From JBDRMN01 sp043812055 (GTDB taxonomy: Bacteria > Patescibacteriota > Gracilibacteria > JAHISY01): DNA of 19,684 nucleotides. Positions 18,836 to 19,684 of this stretch are shown one piece after another; within the stretch, counting starts at the first letter, position 1; each line of letters starts with the position of its first letter. The stretch covers positions 1 to 19,684 of the forward strand of contig JBDRMN010000047.1 of assembly GCA_043812055.1 (NCBI GenBank), in the 5' to 3' direction. A model generated the notes under the pieces. It worked only from the letters and a program-made list of their open reading frames with translations, made no database searches and was not told the DNA's origin. Position numbers and translations under genes: made by a program.

Positions 18836-19684
18836 ATGCAATTACTGCAAAAAATCGGTCTTTTCGCAGCAGTTTTGGGCTTGCTGACGGGCTCTGCATG
18901 GGCACAGCTGGCTTCGGACAGTCGTCTGGGTCCAACGGCCCAGCTCACGGCTGCTCCCTCCAGTGTGCTAACCGGCAATCCGGTGCAATTCGACGCTTCG
19001 GCCAGTCGGGATTCGCGGGGAAGTACTGATCTCGAATACCGCTGGGATTTTGAAAGTAAGTACAAATGGACGGTCTGGAATCGCCAAGCCAAGACGCGTT
19101 ACACCTTTACCCAAGAGGGTAATCAGGTTGTGCGTTTGCAAGTACGGGATCAGGACGGATTGATTGATGAGACAAAGTTGACGATTAACGTTCAGCAAAA
19201 GTTCGCCAAATCCGCTCCGATCGCCAACATCTTCGTCGACCCCTCGGAAGGGGATACGAACACAGTCTTTCATTTCACAGTGGAAGCTATTTCCCGGATG
19301 AACACTCCGAGTTATTTACTGGAACTACGTTGGGACTGGGACAATGATGGAAACTGGGATAGCAGCTGGTCGCAGGCGCGTGAATTTGACCACACCTTCA
19401 ATTCCACTGGCTACAAGGAAGTTCGCCTGGAAATTCGCGATACCGATGGTAGCAGCTCGATCGAGAGAGGGATTTATCTGGGAGACAAAGAAAACCCCAC
19501 GATCCGGGAAAAAGAAATCGGTTTAGTCCACGTGACGGGGACGGACGCCCCTCGGGCGAGCTTCCAGACCTGGCCGGTGGAGCTAGACACGGGAACCAAC
19601 GTACATTTCGATGCGAGCGGGAGTCTGCGGGCCAGTACGTACCGCTGGGATTTTGACGGAGACGGGACATTCGAAACCGGTTGG
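18836..19684 (+). CDS. Secreted PKD-repeat protein, 3' end beyond the window
   Basis: The frame stays open for 283 codons to the window edge. A signal peptide (about 1-23, ending GSAWA before Q24) leads to tandem PKD-like beta-sandwich repeats. The first is at about 36-118 (FDASASRDSRG, YRWDFES, VVRLQVRDQDG), the second at about 125-215 (LRWDWDNDGNWDSSW, VRLEIRDTDG), and a third begins near 228 (FDASGSLRAS, YRWDFDGDGTF). PKD repeats usually mediate adhesion or act as spacers in surface proteins; the Asp-rich DNDG and DGDG turns could bind calcium. Any catalytic or anchoring domain would lie past the right edge. The start is fixed by the promoter 6 nt upstream. Confidence 0.9.
   Translation, partial: MQLLQKIGLFAAVLGLLTGSAWAQLASDSRLGPTAQLTAAPSSVLTGNPVQFDASASRDSRGSTDLEYRWDFESKYKWTVWNRQAKTRYTFTQEGNQVVRLQVRDQDGLIDETKLTINVQQKFAKSAPIANIFVDPSEGDTNTVFHFTVEAISRMNTPSYLLELRWDWDNDGNWDSSWSQAREFDHTFNSTGYKEVRLEIRDTDGSSSIERGIYLGDKENPTIREKEIGLVHVTGTDAPRASFQTWPVELDTGTNVHFDASGSLRASTYRWDFDGDGTFETGW

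Overview
The window looks like chromosomal DNA of a Candidate Phyla Radiation (Patescibacteria) bacterium, possibly related to Peregrinibacteria or Gracilibacteria; this is an inference from gene content. Support comes from a DUF4012 membrane protein next to a DUF3352-like protein, S-layer-homology and PKD surface proteins, and compact core genes. UGA ends several genes, so the recoded UGA-to-glycine code seen in some Gracilibacteria is not in use. No phage, transposase, CRISPR array or plasmid gene was seen.

Layout. Positions 1-942 hold the 5' half of a tRNA-Ser leaving the window on the minus strand, several hairpins and palindromes, a minus-strand terminator and a stretch with only a doubtful small ORF. 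Then follow an SLH-domain glycoside hydrolase-like protein (minus), the pyrimidine pair pyrD-pyrK (minus), clpC (plus, with its own terminator), and a minus-strand run of pgi, a DUF3352-like protein and a DUF4012 protein, the last two overlapping by 4 bp. Next are a small hypothetical gene (plus) meeting lepA tail to tail, lepA (minus), a class B penicillin-binding protein (plus), gap (minus), a HIT protein (plus) and the start of a secreted PKD-repeat protein running off the right end.

The genes cover pyrimidine synthesis (pyrD, pyrK), glycolysis (pgi, gap), protein quality control (clpC), translation (lepA), septal wall synthesis (the PBP) and cell-surface functions (SLH, DUF4012, PKD proteins). 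They look like a housekeeping segment, not one pathway.

Two genome-wide habits stand out. First, most intergenic gaps carry degenerate tandem arrays with periods of 7, 8 or 9 bp, often about five units, plus perfect or near-perfect palindromes. Both kinds have entered coding sequence: pyrK (a heptamer array and a 24-bp tandem repeat), the C-terminal tail of pyrD, pgi (a 28-bp perfect palindrome) and lepA (three separate heptamer arrays). The stop codons of pgi, gap and the PBP lie inside arrays. Second, most genes lack a Shine-Dalgarno sequence. Instead an extended -10 box of the form TG(C/T)TANA(A/C)T sits 6 to 7 nt before the start codon in several cases, which predicts leaderless mRNAs. 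At clpC the leaderless start would open a 12-codon upstream ORF ending 3 nt before the clpC ATG.
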